A DNA stretch of 5,574 nt from an uncultured Clostridia bacterium (GTDB lineage: Bacteria; Bacillota; Clostridia; TANB77; CAG-508). The notes beneath the pieces were generated by a model. The model did not search any database and was not told the origin of the DNA. It saw only the letters and a list, made by a program, of their open reading frames with translations. The stretch spans positions 1 through 5,574 of the forward strand of contig CAKPLV010000066.1 in NCBI GenBank assembly GCA_934167735.1, given 5' to 3'. Shown here piece by piece: positions 5,464 through 5,574 of this stretch (position 1 is the stretch's first letter; each line of letters starts with the position of its first letter). The position numbers and the translations under genes were made by a program.

Positions 5464-5511
5464 AAAAAGTACTTTTTGCAATTATTGTTGAAAGTACTTT
5501 TTCCTTTTTTT
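5464..5511 (+). terminator. Long hairpin terminator after the small membrane protein gene
   Basis: AAAAAGTACTTT (5464-5475) pairs perfectly with AAAGTACTTTTT (5491-5502) over 12 bp, around a 15-base loop. A T-run follows at 5505-5511. The hairpin starts 3 bases after the stop. Each arm is also nearly self-complementary around AGTACT, so alternative pairings exist. Confidence 0.88.
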
Positions 5512-5530
5512 GGAAATTTTTGAAAAACGG

Positions 5531-5558
5531 TTGACAAAAATGTCAAATATTGTATAAT
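5531..5558 (+). promoter_or_regulatory. Strong promoter for a gene beyond the right edge, with a dyad over the -35 box
   Basis: The -35 box is a perfect TTGACA (5531-5536) and the -10 box a perfect TATAAT (5553-5558), with a 16-base spacer. Transcription would start near 5565 and run out of the window. TTGACA (5531-5536) and TGTCAA (5541-5546) are a perfect inverted repeat with a 4-base AAAA spacer, placed where a repressor would block RNA polymerase. The target gene cannot be seen. Confidence 0.82.
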
Positions 5559-5574
5559 GAAATCAATAAGAAAA

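Noticed and set aside
5514..5527. CodY-like box AATTTTTGAAAAA upstream of the last promoter
   Set aside because: It lacks the central spacing of AATTTTCWGAAAATT, and an equal string (AATTTTTGAAA) occurs by the terminator at 4924-4934, so it looks like AT-rich background.

Overview
The window looks like chromosomal DNA from an AT-rich, low-GC Firmicute, most likely a Clostridia-type gut or anaerobic bacterium. The base composition, the A/G-rich Shine-Dalgarno sites (AAAGGAGG, AAGGAG), the sigma-A-type promoters (TTGACA / TATAAT), the many hairpin-plus-T-run terminators and the family types of the genes all point that way. The genetic code is standard, since TGA is used as a stop at 4890-4892. 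This assignment is inferred from style and not from a database match.

Layout. Positions 1-44 hold the last 13 codons of an unidentified upstream gene, followed by a hairpin terminator. A promoter at 118-146 drives a tRNA-Glu (anticodon CTC, 159-233). Only about 20 bases after the tRNA CCA end, with no terminator between, begins an RNA leader matching the yybP-ykoY Mn2+ riboswitch (about 255-343). Its closing stem competes with an intrinsic terminator at 335-389. Next comes a 905-residue SERCA-like P-type cation ATPase (444-3161), most likely a Mn2+ and/or Ca2+ exporter. The gene ends at a bidirectional terminator (3165-3192). A peroxiredoxin of the Prx6/1-Cys class (3339-4040, minus strand) points towards that terminator.

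The peroxiredoxin and a 228-residue protein with a C-terminal KH-like RNA-binding motif (4206-4892, plus strand) are transcribed divergently. Their promoters lie back to back, and their two -35 boxes together form a near-dyad. A terminator and a new promoter then lead to a 151-residue small membrane protein with a single predicted extracytoplasmic beta-rich domain (5005-5460). A long hairpin terminator follows. At the right edge there is a strong promoter whose -35 box sits in a perfect inverted repeat, for a gene beyond the window.

How the parts may work together. The best-supported story is manganese homeostasis: Mn2+ binds the leader, the P1 stem holds, the terminator cannot form and the exporter is made. 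The most unusual point is that the tRNA-Glu and the riboswitch seem to share one promoter. The riboswitch terminator would then also be the terminator of the tRNA transcript when Mn2+ is low. The neighbouring peroxiredoxin fits loosely with metal and oxidative stress, but nothing in the sequence shows co-regulation. The KH-like protein and the small membrane protein are single-gene units of unknown role. I found no CRISPR array, insertion sequence, prophage or defence system.
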